A DNA stretch of 64,000 nucleotides from Colius striatus (lineage: Eukaryota > Chordata > Aves > Coliiformes > Coliidae), in assembly GCF_028858725.1 (NCBI RefSeq), contig NC_084766.1, positions 24,468,501 through 24,532,500 on the forward strand, written 5' to 3'. The translations under genes and the position numbers were made by a program. A model generated the notes under the pieces. It was not told the origin of the DNA. It ran no database searches and saw nothing but the letters and a program-made list of their open reading frames with translations. Positions 10,601 to 21,275 of this stretch are shown in pieces (within the stretch, counting starts at the first letter, position 1; each line of letters starts with the position of its first letter).

Positions 10601-13600
10601 CCATCTCAGTGGCCGGGGCAGTGAGTGGCTGGGCAGGGAAGGCCGGTGGCTCAGGGCAGCTGAGGGCAGGGGTGGCAGGAGGCTGCCCGTGCAGGATGGC
10701 CGCCCCGGGGTCCCCGTATGCCAGGGGAGGCACCGGAGGGGGCATGGGGATGCCAGGCCAGTAAGGTGGTGGTGCCCACCCGACGGGGGCATAGGGGCCA
10801 GCGGGGCCAAACGGAGGTGGGGGCGGCACAGCTGGTGGGGGCCAGGCCATGGCTGGGGGTGGGAGGCCAGGCACCATGGCTGGCGGCGCGGGCAAACTGT
10901 GGCAGCCCATGGGCTGTGGGCCAAAGCAGGGCCAGGAAGGCACTGGTGGGTAAAGGGCATAAGCACCGGCAGAGGCTGGCAGCATCCCGGGGGGGGCCAC
11001 CCCAGCAGCTGGGGGCACGTTTGGTGCAACAAAAGGCATTGGTGTTGATGGCGGTGCTGGAGCCGTGGTGGGTGCTGGAGCCGTGGCAGGTGCCGGAGCC
11101 GTGGCCACAGTGGCAGGAGCTTTGCCAGCAGGAGAAGGGACAGCAGCAGGGCTGGTGGGTTTCTCCGGGCTCTTCTGAGTGCTGGCTGCCTCGGTGGCAG
11201 GGCGCAGGGGTGACACCAGGCAAGGGATCTCGGCCAGCTCCGTCGGAGGCTCGGGGACGCTGGGCCACTTGCCGGCCACTTGCTTGTCGCTGTCCCTCCT
11301 GGCGCCTGGGCTGGGCTGGCGGTGCAGCATGCGGATGCGGTATTCCCGCAGGCTCAGGGCCTTGGGCTTGGCTTCCCTGGGCAGACCCTCACTCGGCTCC
11401 GCTGCCGGCAGGCTCTGGGGGGGATCTGGCCCCACACTTGGCTCTGGGAGCGGAGAGGCAGCCTCCGGGACCCGACTGCCCTGTCCGACAGGCGCCTCTG
11501 CATCTGCCCCATCCTCAGCCTGGTCTGCTGGGCTGGGACAAGCAGCTGCTGGCTGCTCCTCCGTGCTCGGTGCGATCTTCTGCAGAGGCTCCGCAGGCTC
11601 AGCCTTCTCCGGGAGGTCCACGCTCACCGTTTCTGGCACCGGCTCCTTCTGCGCTCTCTGGGGCAGGGAGGCCCCCGCCGTGCTGCGGGGCCTGCCCCGG
11701 GGCTGCGCTGCCCGCTCGGCCTGCAGCTCCATCTGCCCCTCCTTCCGGGCTCGCTCCAGCTGCCGCGCCAGGAAGTCCGAGACCTGTACGGAGGGACAGG
11801 CCGCGCGTCGCCGGCCGGGCAGCGGCTGCGCCGGGGGCTGCCCCGGCACGGCCGAGCGGAGCCGGTGCGCCACGCAGTCCCTGCCCGGCCTGGCCTGCTC
11901 GCTTTGGTCCTCCCCTGCTTTCTTTTTGCGGCTCTTCCTCGCTCTCTCACGGCCACGGCCCTTCTCAGAGCCCTGGCACTTGCTGCTCACTGCGGCCTCC
12001 GCGCTGTGCCGGGAGCTGCAGGCTCTGGGCACTGCTCTCTCCGATGGGGATGTGCTCTCCTGGGCACTTTCTCTTCCCTCCCCGAGCGGTTTCTCTTCCT
12101 TCTCCTCCTCCTCCATCCTCTTTTCTTGGGCTGGAGCTCCCAGCAGCTCCTCTTGATCCTCTGGGACTGACTTTCCAGTACCCTCCTCTGCTGCCAGGAG
12201 CTGGGGCTCCAGGTCAGGGAAGCTGGGAGCCAAGGGCTGCAGGACCACGGGGATCTCCACACTCTCCCCCTCACCAGGCACAATTTCCAGCAGGACTGGG
12301 CCACTCAGGAGCTCCTTGGCCACAGGCTCGGTCTCGGGGTCGAGGCACACGGTGAAGGTGGGCAGGCAGTACGGGTGCATGGACTTGACCAGCTCGCTCA
12401 GGGACACGTCACCCGTGTTGATGATACAGGGGTCTTCACGCTCATCCAGCGCCGCCCCAGCCTCGCTAACACAGAACTCCTCAGCCTCCATGCTGTTGTC
12501 TAGCTCCGGGCTCAAGGCGACCTCCTCCTCCTCTTCCTCCCCATCGCTGCGCTGCGGCAGGGGCTGCTCTCGGGCCCAGTGCCAGCCCACTTTCCTCTCC
12601 ACCCTCGGGGTGCTGCAGACTTGCTTCTTGGGCAGCGCCAGGTCCTCGAGGCCGTGAGCAGCACGGTCCCAAGCCAGGTCTGTGTCGGTCTGGGAAAAGG
12701 AACCAGAGTGTCTCCTCCTGTGCTTTCACTGGAGCCCCCTAGGCACAGCCAGCTGTGGGTCTGCTGCAATGCTGCAGTGAAGCCCCTGGGCAGACAAAAA
12801 GCTGCAACATGTCTGACCCTCCCAGTAAGACACAACAGAGCTGGAAACCCCAACAGGGGCAGCCACGGCATCCCATGTGTCAGAGTAGTCCCATCTCCTG
12901 GTACACCCAATGCCAGCAGTGTCCCGCAAAAGTGTCACTGCTGGAAGAGGCCGCTTGTGCTGGGTGTGAAGGCAAGGCCAGGGGCAGCAGCAGGGACACA
13001 GTTACCCCAGCACAACCCCATCACCACTCTCTCAGCTTCCCCCATGCAGCTGCTCACCTTCCCAGCCACAGAGATGCTGCTGCCAAGGGGTTTGAGAGCC
13101 TTGGGCTGCTCCAAGGCAGGACTTTCACATTCCAGCGATGGGCGAGACAAGCCCAGAAACTTCTGCAACTGGAGAGGAGATGGACAGAGGATGAGGCAGT
13201 GATGAGGCTTCTGCTGCTGGAGGGGACAGGCCACCCCCCAGCACCATAGCAGCCACATGTGTCACCCTGCAGACCCCAGGAGCAAACTCAGCCCTGAAGC
13301 CTCAGGCACATCTATGGCTCTACACCAAGACCCAAGGCAAAGATATGGACCCCCCTGAGCCCACACCAGAGCCCCAGAGGTGTCCTGGGCTGTCTCAGCC
13401 CTTTTCTCACATTGCTGGTCAGAGGGACCACCACAGGGTGCTAGGGACCAGAGTCCTACTGTCTTAAGAGTACTCTCATGCCAGGAATCTGGCACAGCCC
13501 TGGGTATCTTCCCACCCACTTTGGGGTCGAGCTGGCTCTGTCCCACAACTCACAGATGGGTTCTCCCGCTCCCGAGTTGAGGTCAGCAGCTCTGCATCCA

Positions 13601-16600
13601 TGATGGTGTCGAAGGGAGACAGGGTCTCATCGTCCGTGCTGTCCAGGATCTCGGTGATGGCAGTCAGCAGGGACAGCTCATTCTGCGCATCCAGGCAGGC
13701 CTTGCTCTGCTGCAGGGGCAGGGGCAGGCTCAGAGGGCAGTGGGACACGGCCACACCACGGGAAACGCTGCTGCCATCCCCCCACCCCACGGCACTGCCA
13801 GCACCAGCCCCGGCGCCCGCATGTGGGCTCCCACCTCGCTCAGAGAGAGGTCCTCGATGATGGAGATCACAGAGGAGTCGAAATAGTTCTGCATCGTCCC
13901 CAGGATCTCTTCGGCCAGGATGGTTTCTGCATCCAGCGACGTTAAGCTCAGGTCATCCTCCTCGAGGGAAAAGCACTGCGAGGAGCAGGGGGGGCAGGTA
14001 AACGCCTGCAAAGCCCAGGAGCAGTGCCGGTGCCCCTCACAGCGCACAGGGCTCCCCAGAGCCTGCCAACGGCGGCTGAGCTCGCTGCCGCAGCCCCAGG
14101 CACGTCTGGCAGTGCTGGCACATGCGGACGCGCCGCAGGTCAGATGACGGGGGGGACCTTTCCCTACTGCTTCTCAGATGTCGGGGCCAGTGCACCCCGC
14201 TGCACAAAGCCCCGGGCTGCTTCCAGCCTGAGACCCTCCGCATGAGCCAGGGCTGCCTCCACACCCAAACCTCGCGCCCGACTCCCTCTGCAGCTGCGCC
14301 GGGGGCAAGTCGAGCGAATAAAGGCCCAGCAGCTCCCAGGTCCTGCCCAGCACGGCGAGGGCAGCAGCAGCTCTCCTCACCCCACCAACTGTCACGCACT
14401 CCCCTGACAGCGCCCACGCCTCAGATCAGTCCCAAAACATTACAAAATTCATAACAGAAGCACAGGATGGAACCGGCTGCTGCTGCTAGGCACTGCCCCG
14501 GTCCCTCTGCTGCGGGCCAAGCAAGGACACGGGCTGCGCTCGCCATCCAGCACCAACACAGCTTTGCTGCTCTTCCATCTGCCGATCCCCAGTCCTACAT
14601 CCTTCCCAGTCCCCCACGCAGCGCCAGGGATACTCCAGTAACGAGAGATAACTCAGGAGAGGTCCTCACAGCACACTCCATGGTGCCAGGGAGCCCACCA
14701 GGAAAAGGCCCGAGGCCAGGCAGGGCAGTGGCCGCAGCCCCCAGCAGCGCGGGGCCGCCGACACGAAGCCTCGGACGCGAGTTGAGCGGGTCACCGGCAC
14801 GAGACAGGATGGGAGCTCCTGTTTGCAGATGGGCTTAGGCAGAGATAAGGCGGGCAGGGAAGATAAAAGTCCCAAGGACAGAGGTCTGGGAGAGCACACC
14901 TCCCTCCCAAAGCTGGCAGGAAGCAGCACGGGGAGAATCAGGCCAAACCCTGGGGGATGCACATCTGACACGGCTCACCCGCCTTTCACGTGGGCACCGC
15001 AGCTCGCATGGGCCTGAGCCCACACAGGACAAAATGCTCCCTGGCCCCGTACAAGACCTGCCTGTACTTTGACACACTGTTCTGGCAGAGGCAAAGCTGC
15101 ACCAGAGGGAGAGCAGGAGTCCAACCAAACGGAGGTTTCTTAAAACACAACAGCACTAAAGCCACGTGTCCAAAGCCCCAGTCCCTGGGCTCTTCAGAGA
15201 CTTGACCCCATCAGACCGAGAAGGCACCTGGGGCCGCAGGCAGCCAGGAACCCTGTGACACCTGGAGCATGGGCAACCCAGGACCAGATTGGGAATCAAA
15301 GTCAAGACCCCACTGCCCTGCAACCACCCATCTCACATCCCTCCAGTCACCCATCCCACATCTCCCCAGCCTGTCACTGCACGCCGCCGGCACAGCAGCC
15401 TCCAGGAGCGGGAGCCCGTGATGGTTCAGGGCTCAGCAGGCGGCTGGGCAGCCCAGGCCACCCTCTGCCAGGGCTCTGACCCGGTGACACCAGGACAGCG
15501 CTTCCCCCACTGTGCACATCAGGCTCCGGCGCAGTCGTGCTGCTCAGCAGCATCCCCAGTCCCCTCCCTCGGCCAGCGCTGGCTGCCGGTCAGAGCCGCT
15601 GGCAGCCACGGCGCAGTCTGGCTGCCGTCCCCAGCCAATCCTCCCGAAGATACTGGGAGGAGCGGGGAAGCACATCCAGGCTCAGCCACCCGGCGCTGCC
15701 CTGACTCAGCGGTGCCCAGGGCTGCCCGAGGAGCCAGCGGGAGGAGGGATGCTGGGGAGCAGGGGGCAGCTCAGCCCTGCCTGCTGACAGCAGGGGTCTG
15801 GGAGCTGCCCCTGGGCTTGCACAGCCCTGCCCATCTCACCACAGGGCCAGCTCTTCTCACCACAGCAGCAAAGAAGAGGTTTCCAGCTGTGACCGGCGCT
15901 GGACATTTTTAAGGAGAGATCTAAAACCCTCCCACTCAATCAGCCTCTTCCCACAGTCCCTGCCCGCAATGGAGGGAGAGAGGGAGGGAGGGAGATGGCC
16001 CAAGCCCTCCTTTGACTCAGCGCCTTGCAATGAGGAGTCCTACAGCCATGAGTCACCAGCAAACGAGGCTTCATTCCCCCAGGACTCCCTTTGATCCACC
16101 TGGCACCTCCTTCAGCCCTTGTCCCTTCTGCGTCAGGGCGGGGGTACGAACCTGCCCAGCCTGCTCTCACATCCCTGACCACTCTCCTCCCTGCCACAGC
16201 CCCCTGTGCCCCTACCTAAGGGGACACCCCTCCACACCCTCCCAGCTCCTCACACTTGCGTTACGCCCAGCAGCACACCAGAGATGAGGCCGTGGGTCAC
16301 AGGGACGTTCAAGGACAGGCTTGGGCTCAGGCCATGGTGTGCCCAAGCAGCCAGCCCTGACAGGGAGAAGGGAGGATGCCCACAGCCCCACTACAAGCTT
16401 CAGGCACACAGGGAGCCGGGATGCGAGCCAACGGCTTGAGATGGTCGAGCACGGGCACCAGCTCCTGCGGCACCCACCCTCAGCAAGGGATGCTGTGCTG
16501 ACTGCAGCGGGGCCCAGGAAGCACAGCCAAGGCCCCTGTGGGCAGCTGCCCACCCGAGCCACGCTGGCGACAAGGCACACGTGCACCCCGCGTGTCACAC

Positions 16601-17752
16601 CGCGCTACACCCCAAGCCGAGGCTGGCCACGGGCAGGCTGCCAGGGCAGCGAGCACCTGGCCGGAGCCGCCGGGAAGGACACAGGGCTGCTGCGGGCTGG
16701 GGCGGGGCGAGCCCGGCAAGTGTGGGGGCTCCAGCCGGCCGCCGCGGCAGAGGATGCTCCCTGCATTACTCAGCTGCTTTTGGGAAGCATCAGGCGGGAA
16801 CACACCTCTCTCCCTCAAAGGCAGAACCGCTCCCTCCGTGTTAGGGAGATGCAAGAGGGGCTCCTGAGGTAGCCCCCCGAGGCAGTTTCCCAGCCAGGCA
16901 GGAGCATCCAGGAAAGGGCTTAAGCGTGAGGCTCCCGAAAATCCCAACTAGCGCACTGAGCAGGTGCCCCTGGGTCACATCCTGGCGTGCTGCACCGCCG
17001 CGTTCCTCATCCGCGCACCCAGCGCCCCAGCCCCGTACCGGCAGGGTCCTCCCCGCGAGGGCTGCGCACGGGCGGCAGCACCGCACCCGCTACCTGCCCC
17101 GGAGTGGGAGACGCATCCCCCGCGGGACGAGCCTCCGGCGCGGTCGGAGGGAGCTCCCCCAGCCCGGAGCCGGCCGGCGCAGCCCGCGTCCGCCCCCAGA
17201 GAGCCTGCCAACGAAACCGGCGGCCGTCGGTGTCCCAAACGGCAGCCCCTCGCCACCGCAGCCGCAGGTGCCAACGGGGATCAGGGCAGAGGGCGAACAC
17301 TCCGCCTTGTCCCCACTCCCCGAGGGCTGCACGTCAACCCCGCAGACGGCACCGAGACCTCCGCCCCGCCGGGATCCAGGGCCGTCCCGCGGCCCCCCCC
17401 GCTCCGCCGCCGCCGCCCCGTGCAGCTGCGAGAGCCCCGGGCGCCCCCGCCGAGCCTGCCGGGCCGTACGCAGCCCCCCGCCCGGCCGCCGCCGACCCCG
17501 CGCCGGGCCCGCTCCCGGCACACGTGGTGCCGCCGCCGCCGCGGGAGCCGCCCCGGCCTCCACGTGTCACGGCGCGGGCCGCCGCGCGCCGCCGCCGCCT
17601 ACCTGCAGGGGGCTGCCGGCGTGGAAGGGCGGCTCGCGCGGAGCCCCGCCGCCCGCCAGCCCGCGCGGAGCAGCCCCGGCGGCGGCGACGCCGCCGATGC
17701 CGATCCCGGTCCCGGCCGCGGCGGGCACCACTCCGCCCCGCAGCGCCGCCAT
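4642..17752 (-). CDS. PPRC1: PPRC1, PGC-1-related transcriptional coactivator (14 coding exons)
   Basis: Nuclear coactivator of the PGC-1 family that couples growth signals to NRF1/HCF-1-driven mitochondrial genes. Exons in transcript order: 17752-17603, 13975-13835, 13709-13554, 13168-13058, 12689-10028, 9664-9611, 9292-9232, 8878-8811, 8664-7872, 6437-6270, 6102-6039, 5862-5741, 5169-5018, 4745-4642. All junctions are AG/GT and the sum is 4806 bases, giving 1601 residues; recalled human PPRC1 is of similar size. Visible parts: MAAL start; acidic activation region at about 50-186; a conserved SLSELVKSMHPYCLP segment; a long proline-rich middle at roughly 720-880; ISEIG...SSLLEQFEKSE near 1068-1092; TPPATPPHQLWKPL near 1137-1150; a GDHDY HCF-1-binding motif near 1207-1211; SR repeats near 1375-1455; an RRM at about 1478-1556 (RNP2 VVFIGKI, RNP1 DNYGFVTY); and the tail FDSLDFDTLLRQAQ. 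One oddity is that the nuclear-receptor-box position reads LQKFL rather than LxxLL. Confidence 0.96.
5250..5721. repeat. Minisatellite in PPRC1 intron 12
   Basis: About 14 tandem copies of a 32-37 base unit beginning GGAGCCATCCC, with subtypes ending GGGCCGTGCCCAGA or GGGCAATGCCGAGG. A longer variant repeats the CATCC element. The subtypes alternate in blocks of about three, so the array has a higher-order period near 100 bases. It fills most of the intron between the exons at 5862-5741 and 5169-5018. It has no stop codon in some frames, which produces long spurious open frames on both strands. Confidence 0.95.
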
Positions 17753-18110
17753 CTTGGCGCCTCCGCTCCCGGCGCGGCACGTGACCGCAGCCCCCCCGGC
17801 ACTACAGCTCCCGGCGGCCCCCGCGACGCCCCGCCCCATCCCGCGCGGGGCAGGCCGGGAGCGCACCCTTCGCTCGCCGGGCGCTCGCGCGGCGGCGGAC
17901 GTCGGCCCGCGCCGATGCCCGGCCGCGGGGTGCGGGGGAGGGCCGGGCGGCCATCTTGAGAGCGGGCAGGCCCCGGGCCTTCGCCGCCATCTTAGCGACG
18001 GGCGAGGGCGAGGAGAGTCGGCCGCGGGGCGGAGCACGAGCTGCTGGCGGGAAGCGAGCGGGCGGGGCGGACGCGTTTTCCCGCGGCGCCGGCGGGGCCG
18101 CCCCGCTGCC
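16980..18110 (-). promoter_or_regulatory. PPRC1: PPRC1 CpG-island promoter
   Basis: Dense CpG and GC content spans the first coding exon and its upstream flank. Elements seen: GCCGCCATCTTGG (YY1 type) over the start codon at 17745-17757; GGCCATCTTGA at 17949-17959; GCCGCCATCTTAGC at 17983-17996; an E-box CACGTGAC at 17778-17785; and ACTACAGCTCCCG at 17801-17813, matching the ACTAYRnnnCCCR promoter motif bound by ZNF143. No TATA box is evident. The E-box and YY1/ZNF143 types suit a growth-responsive housekeeping regulator. The transcription start is not determined. Confidence 0.75.
17802..17990 (-). other. Possible upstream ORF of PPRC1 (62 codons)
   Basis: An ATG at 17990 within a YY1-type box begins MAAKARGLPALKMAARPSP and ends at 17802, some 50 bases before the PPRC1 start. 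A second in-frame ATG lies at 17954. If transcription starts upstream of 17990 this would be a translated leader ORF. The peptide is arginine/alanine rich and matches no family I know, so it may only reflect the CATCTT boxes in a GC-rich promoter. Confidence 0.25.
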
Positions 18111-18199
18111 GGCTCAGCCGCACACGTGGGCGCCGAGCCACGCGGGTCCCTACGGCTGCTGCTTCTGCTGCAGTAGCGCTTCATGGGGGCGAACCCGGC

Positions 18200-20450
18200 G
18201 CGGGGTGCGTGAGGGGACACGTGTGTGCGCCAGGCAAGGGGCAACCAAAGCTCAGGGCTGAAAGGCTGCATGGGCGCCGTGGGCTGCCCGGCAGCCCCAT
18301 GTCAGAACCGGGCATCGGGGGCTGGCCTGCGCTCCCGCTCCCGACGCTCTCTGGTGCTGGCACGCAGACAGTCGCCTGAGGATGCCAGGGGGTGGGAGGG
18401 AGCCACAGCTGCGGCCCAGCCCAGCTGCCCCGGAGAAGCAGGGTATGTGTAGCTCTGGCTCCCTTCAGGGACCCCTGCCCAGGAAGCCCAGGGTCCCTTT
18501 ACGTGCTGTCAGCTCTGATGACTCTTTCCCCAGCTCCCGGTGCGAGTGCAGGGCAGACATGCTGGTAGGAGCTCTGTGCTGCAGGCTTGGTGGGGTCTGA
18601 CTGCCCTGGCCTCTCTGTCAGGCCCTGGGGGCACAGACCTGCTCGGGCCAGATTTCCTGGGCTATCCACAGGACTGAGATCCTTTGTTCATCAGTGCATG
18701 CCTGGCTAACTGAGCCAGGGCATGTCTGACACGTGAAGCCTCTTCCTGCTGCTCTTTCCTTCCACCCCTGCCACGAGGGACTTTCATCCGTAATCTCTTG
18801 TCCCACATCACCTCCTGCCTTCCAGAGGCTGCTTTTCCCTAGCAACAATCAAGCTTTCATCTAAGAGAGCTTCCCCCTCCACCATAGTACCGTCCAAGCT
18901 TCTCACTGACCCGCTGTAAGCCCAAGCCCTGGCTGAGCAGCAGCCAAGCAGTGGGTCCTCCTTCAGGCCACAGACCAACGTGTGAACTCAGGGGAGCACT
19001 GTGGGGCCATGCACTGGGGTGCTGAGTGCAGAAGGTTGTGTTGAGTGGCACAACAGCCTCCGTGGGCTGGCTGCTCGCTTCTGGCACAGCAGGGGAAGTA
19101 GAGAGTCCTGGGCAAGCTCTACAGGTTCTATCTGCAACCCAGGTATTTGCCCCTCCAACAGACACTTTGCTCCTCCTGAGCATAATGTGTCTGAAGCAAA
19201 GAAAAGCCCATGTGCCACATTTTCATATAGGCAAAGCTCACGTCTCTGTACCTGCCCGAGAGGAAGCCAGCCATGACCCAGGGATCTGCTTGCAGGTGTG
19301 CCATTGCCCTTTGGAGCCCTGCAGCTTTCCTCCTGCTCCCAGCCCTCCTCTCCCTCCATGTCGTCACTCCATCCCTGCGTGTGGCAGGCCAGCGAGGCAC
19401 AGAGAGGCTGATCCCTCACAGGGCCAGCCTACCTTAGTCACACGTTTGGGACCGCTCCTGCATGTGGGGGCCCTAGGGCACAACCAGGGGGAAATCCGTG
19501 TGCAGGTACCTCCCTCCCCCAGCATGACCCAGGGCAGGGGTACTCTCCTGGCACAGGGGCAGTGCCAGGCATTCCTGATGGTTTACAAGAAAAAAACAAA
19601 CAACAGGCAGAAATAAGTGTGCTTACTGCCCCTCAGCTGCCCCCCCTCCACTCTTCCTCCATGTGCAGTGACAGTGATGCATCCCAACACTGCCCAGTGG
19701 CACCCAGGCTCAGCCTGTGCAGCGCCGACCATGAATGGCTTGCTTGGGGCTAACAGAGACAGGCTGCTGACAGGGCCAGCCTGAAAAGCTGAGCTCAGCC
19801 CCCTGTGGTGGATTAAAGGGAGAGGAATGCAAATCCCACCTGGGCAGGAGCAGGTGGACTGGCCCCAGCCTGCAGAGCTGCAGGAGGGTCCCTCGTGGGG
19901 CTCCTCTTGGAGTGGTGATGCTTGTGGGGCAGATGCCTCCAGGGAGACTGTCTGGGTAGATGGCACTCTGGCCCTTCTACCCCAGCGTGTCTCTGACCCC
20001 GGTCCTGAGAGGGTGGAGGGATGCGGCCATAGCCCTGTGTGGCACAGGGCGCAGCACAGATCCAAACAGCTCCCCTGCCTCCCGCCTGGCAGCCCCCACC
20101 ATCTCTGCACAGAGTGCAGTAAACGCCAGCTGCGACCTCCCTGAGCCTGCAGCATGCAGCTGCAAACACCCCCTTTCCTTCCTGCCCCCCCGCCTGCGGC
20201 TGCCTGGCCCCTTCCCCCCGCCTCTCTCAGGGCTAGCAGCCCCCTCGGTGCCCCAGGCTGGGGAACTAGTGGGGTCACCAGCAGCACCAGCCCCGTGCAG
20301 TGCCATGCTGGACAGCCACCTCTTGTTCCCCGAGCCTCCTGGGTGGAAATGGGCACGAGCTGCCCTGGGATGCAAGTCCTGTCCCTGTGCCATCAGCCTC
20401 CGAGCTCAGACGTGTGGATTCATCTGCTCCCCAGGGCATGGGTGCCCACT
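18200..20450. other. Spacer between PPRC1 and LDB1 promoters
   Basis: Head-to-head intergenic DNA of average composition. I see no exon with convincing frame and splice sites, no RNA gene and no recognisable transposon. Any open frames lack protein-like features. Confidence 0.5.
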
Positions 20451-20479
20451 CACTCGTCCCTCCACCTTCTCCCCGAGTC

Positions 20480-21275
20480 CTCCCCCGCCTCAGCTCAGGG
20501 CAGCTGGGGCCAGGAGGCCGCTGCTGGCCTCGTGCCGGGAGCCTCGGCAGCAGGGGCCTCCGCAGGGCTCTGGGGAGAGGCACTCGGCTCCCCAGGGAGA
20601 AGCCCAGCCCCGTGCCACCTCCCCGGGGAGGACGAGGCCCCACAAGCTCCGCGGCCCTCACAGCCCCCGCCCGCGCGTTTTGGGGCAGCGCTCCCTCGGG
20701 GGGTGCCCTGAGCCGACGCGGGGGAAGCGCCAAGGCCCGGCCGCCTCCTCAGGGCTGAGGGGCCCTCGTCCCCGTTCCCCTCCTCTCGCAGGCGCGGCGC
20801 GGCGCGGGGGGGACGGGACGACGCCGCCGGCGCGGGGGCGGGCGCCGGTGCCTGACATGGCGGCGCCCACCCGCCCCGGGGCTGACGCGGGGAAGGAGGG
20901 GCGCGCGCGCGCGTGCATGCGCAGCGGCGGCGAGCGGGGGAGCGGGAGCGCGCACGCAGGCGGCACGCACGCGCCCGAGGGAAGGAGGGGAAGGGGGGGA
21001 CCGAGGCCGTCCCGCACACGCGCAGAGGCGCGCCCGCCCGCCCGCCCGCCGCTGCCGCCGCCGCCCCCGCTCCCGCTCCGCCGCCGCGGCCCCCGCCCCG
21101 CCCGCCGCTGCCGCCGGTCCGCGGCGCGCCCGCCCGCTCCTGGCCGTGGCCGTGCCCGCGGCCGTGCGGGGCTGCCCGCCGCCCGCCGCGCCGGAGCCCG
21201 TGGCGCGCCGCCCATGCGAGACCCCCGCGGCCCAGGCAGCGCGCAGCGACCCCCGGCCGGGCCAGGCATGTGAAG
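20480..21275 (+). promoter_or_regulatory. LDB1: LDB1 distal CpG-island promoter and 5' leader
   Basis: A CpG-dense tract leads into the first coding exon of the long LDB1 form. It contains ATGGCGGC (YY1 type) at 20856-20863, a (CG)n alternating run at 20900-20913 that could adopt Z-DNA, and a TGCATGCGCA element at 20914-20923 resembling half of an NRF1 site. The frame from ATG 20856 stays open through the leader to 21273, which is expected at this GC content. No TATA box is visible. Confidence 0.65.
21268..21273 (+). promoter_or_regulatory. LDB1: Start-stop element (ATG TGA) just before the LDB1 start
   Basis: A minimal upstream ORF, ATG followed directly by TGA, ends two bases before the LDB1 ATG at 21276. 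Ribosomes initiating here would terminate next to the true start. Start-stop elements are known to stall ribosomes and damp downstream initiation; here that is inference. Confidence 0.5.

Noticed and set aside
10718-12355. 545-codon open frame on the + strand
   Set aside because: It lies wholly antisense to the large PPRC1 exon (10028-12689). Proline/alanine/serine-rich GC-rich coding sequence commonly leaves the other strand open, and the peptide has no domain.
14317-14322. AATAAA on the + strand in PPRC1 intron 1
   Set aside because: No + strand gene ends nearby; an isolated hexamer is expected by chance.
19960-21273. 437-codon open frame on the + strand ending at the LDB1 leader
   Set aside because: Its second half runs through a CpG island where stops are rare. 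The peptide is low complexity and no homologous LDB1 extension is known. The frame ends in TGA just before the LDB1 ATG.
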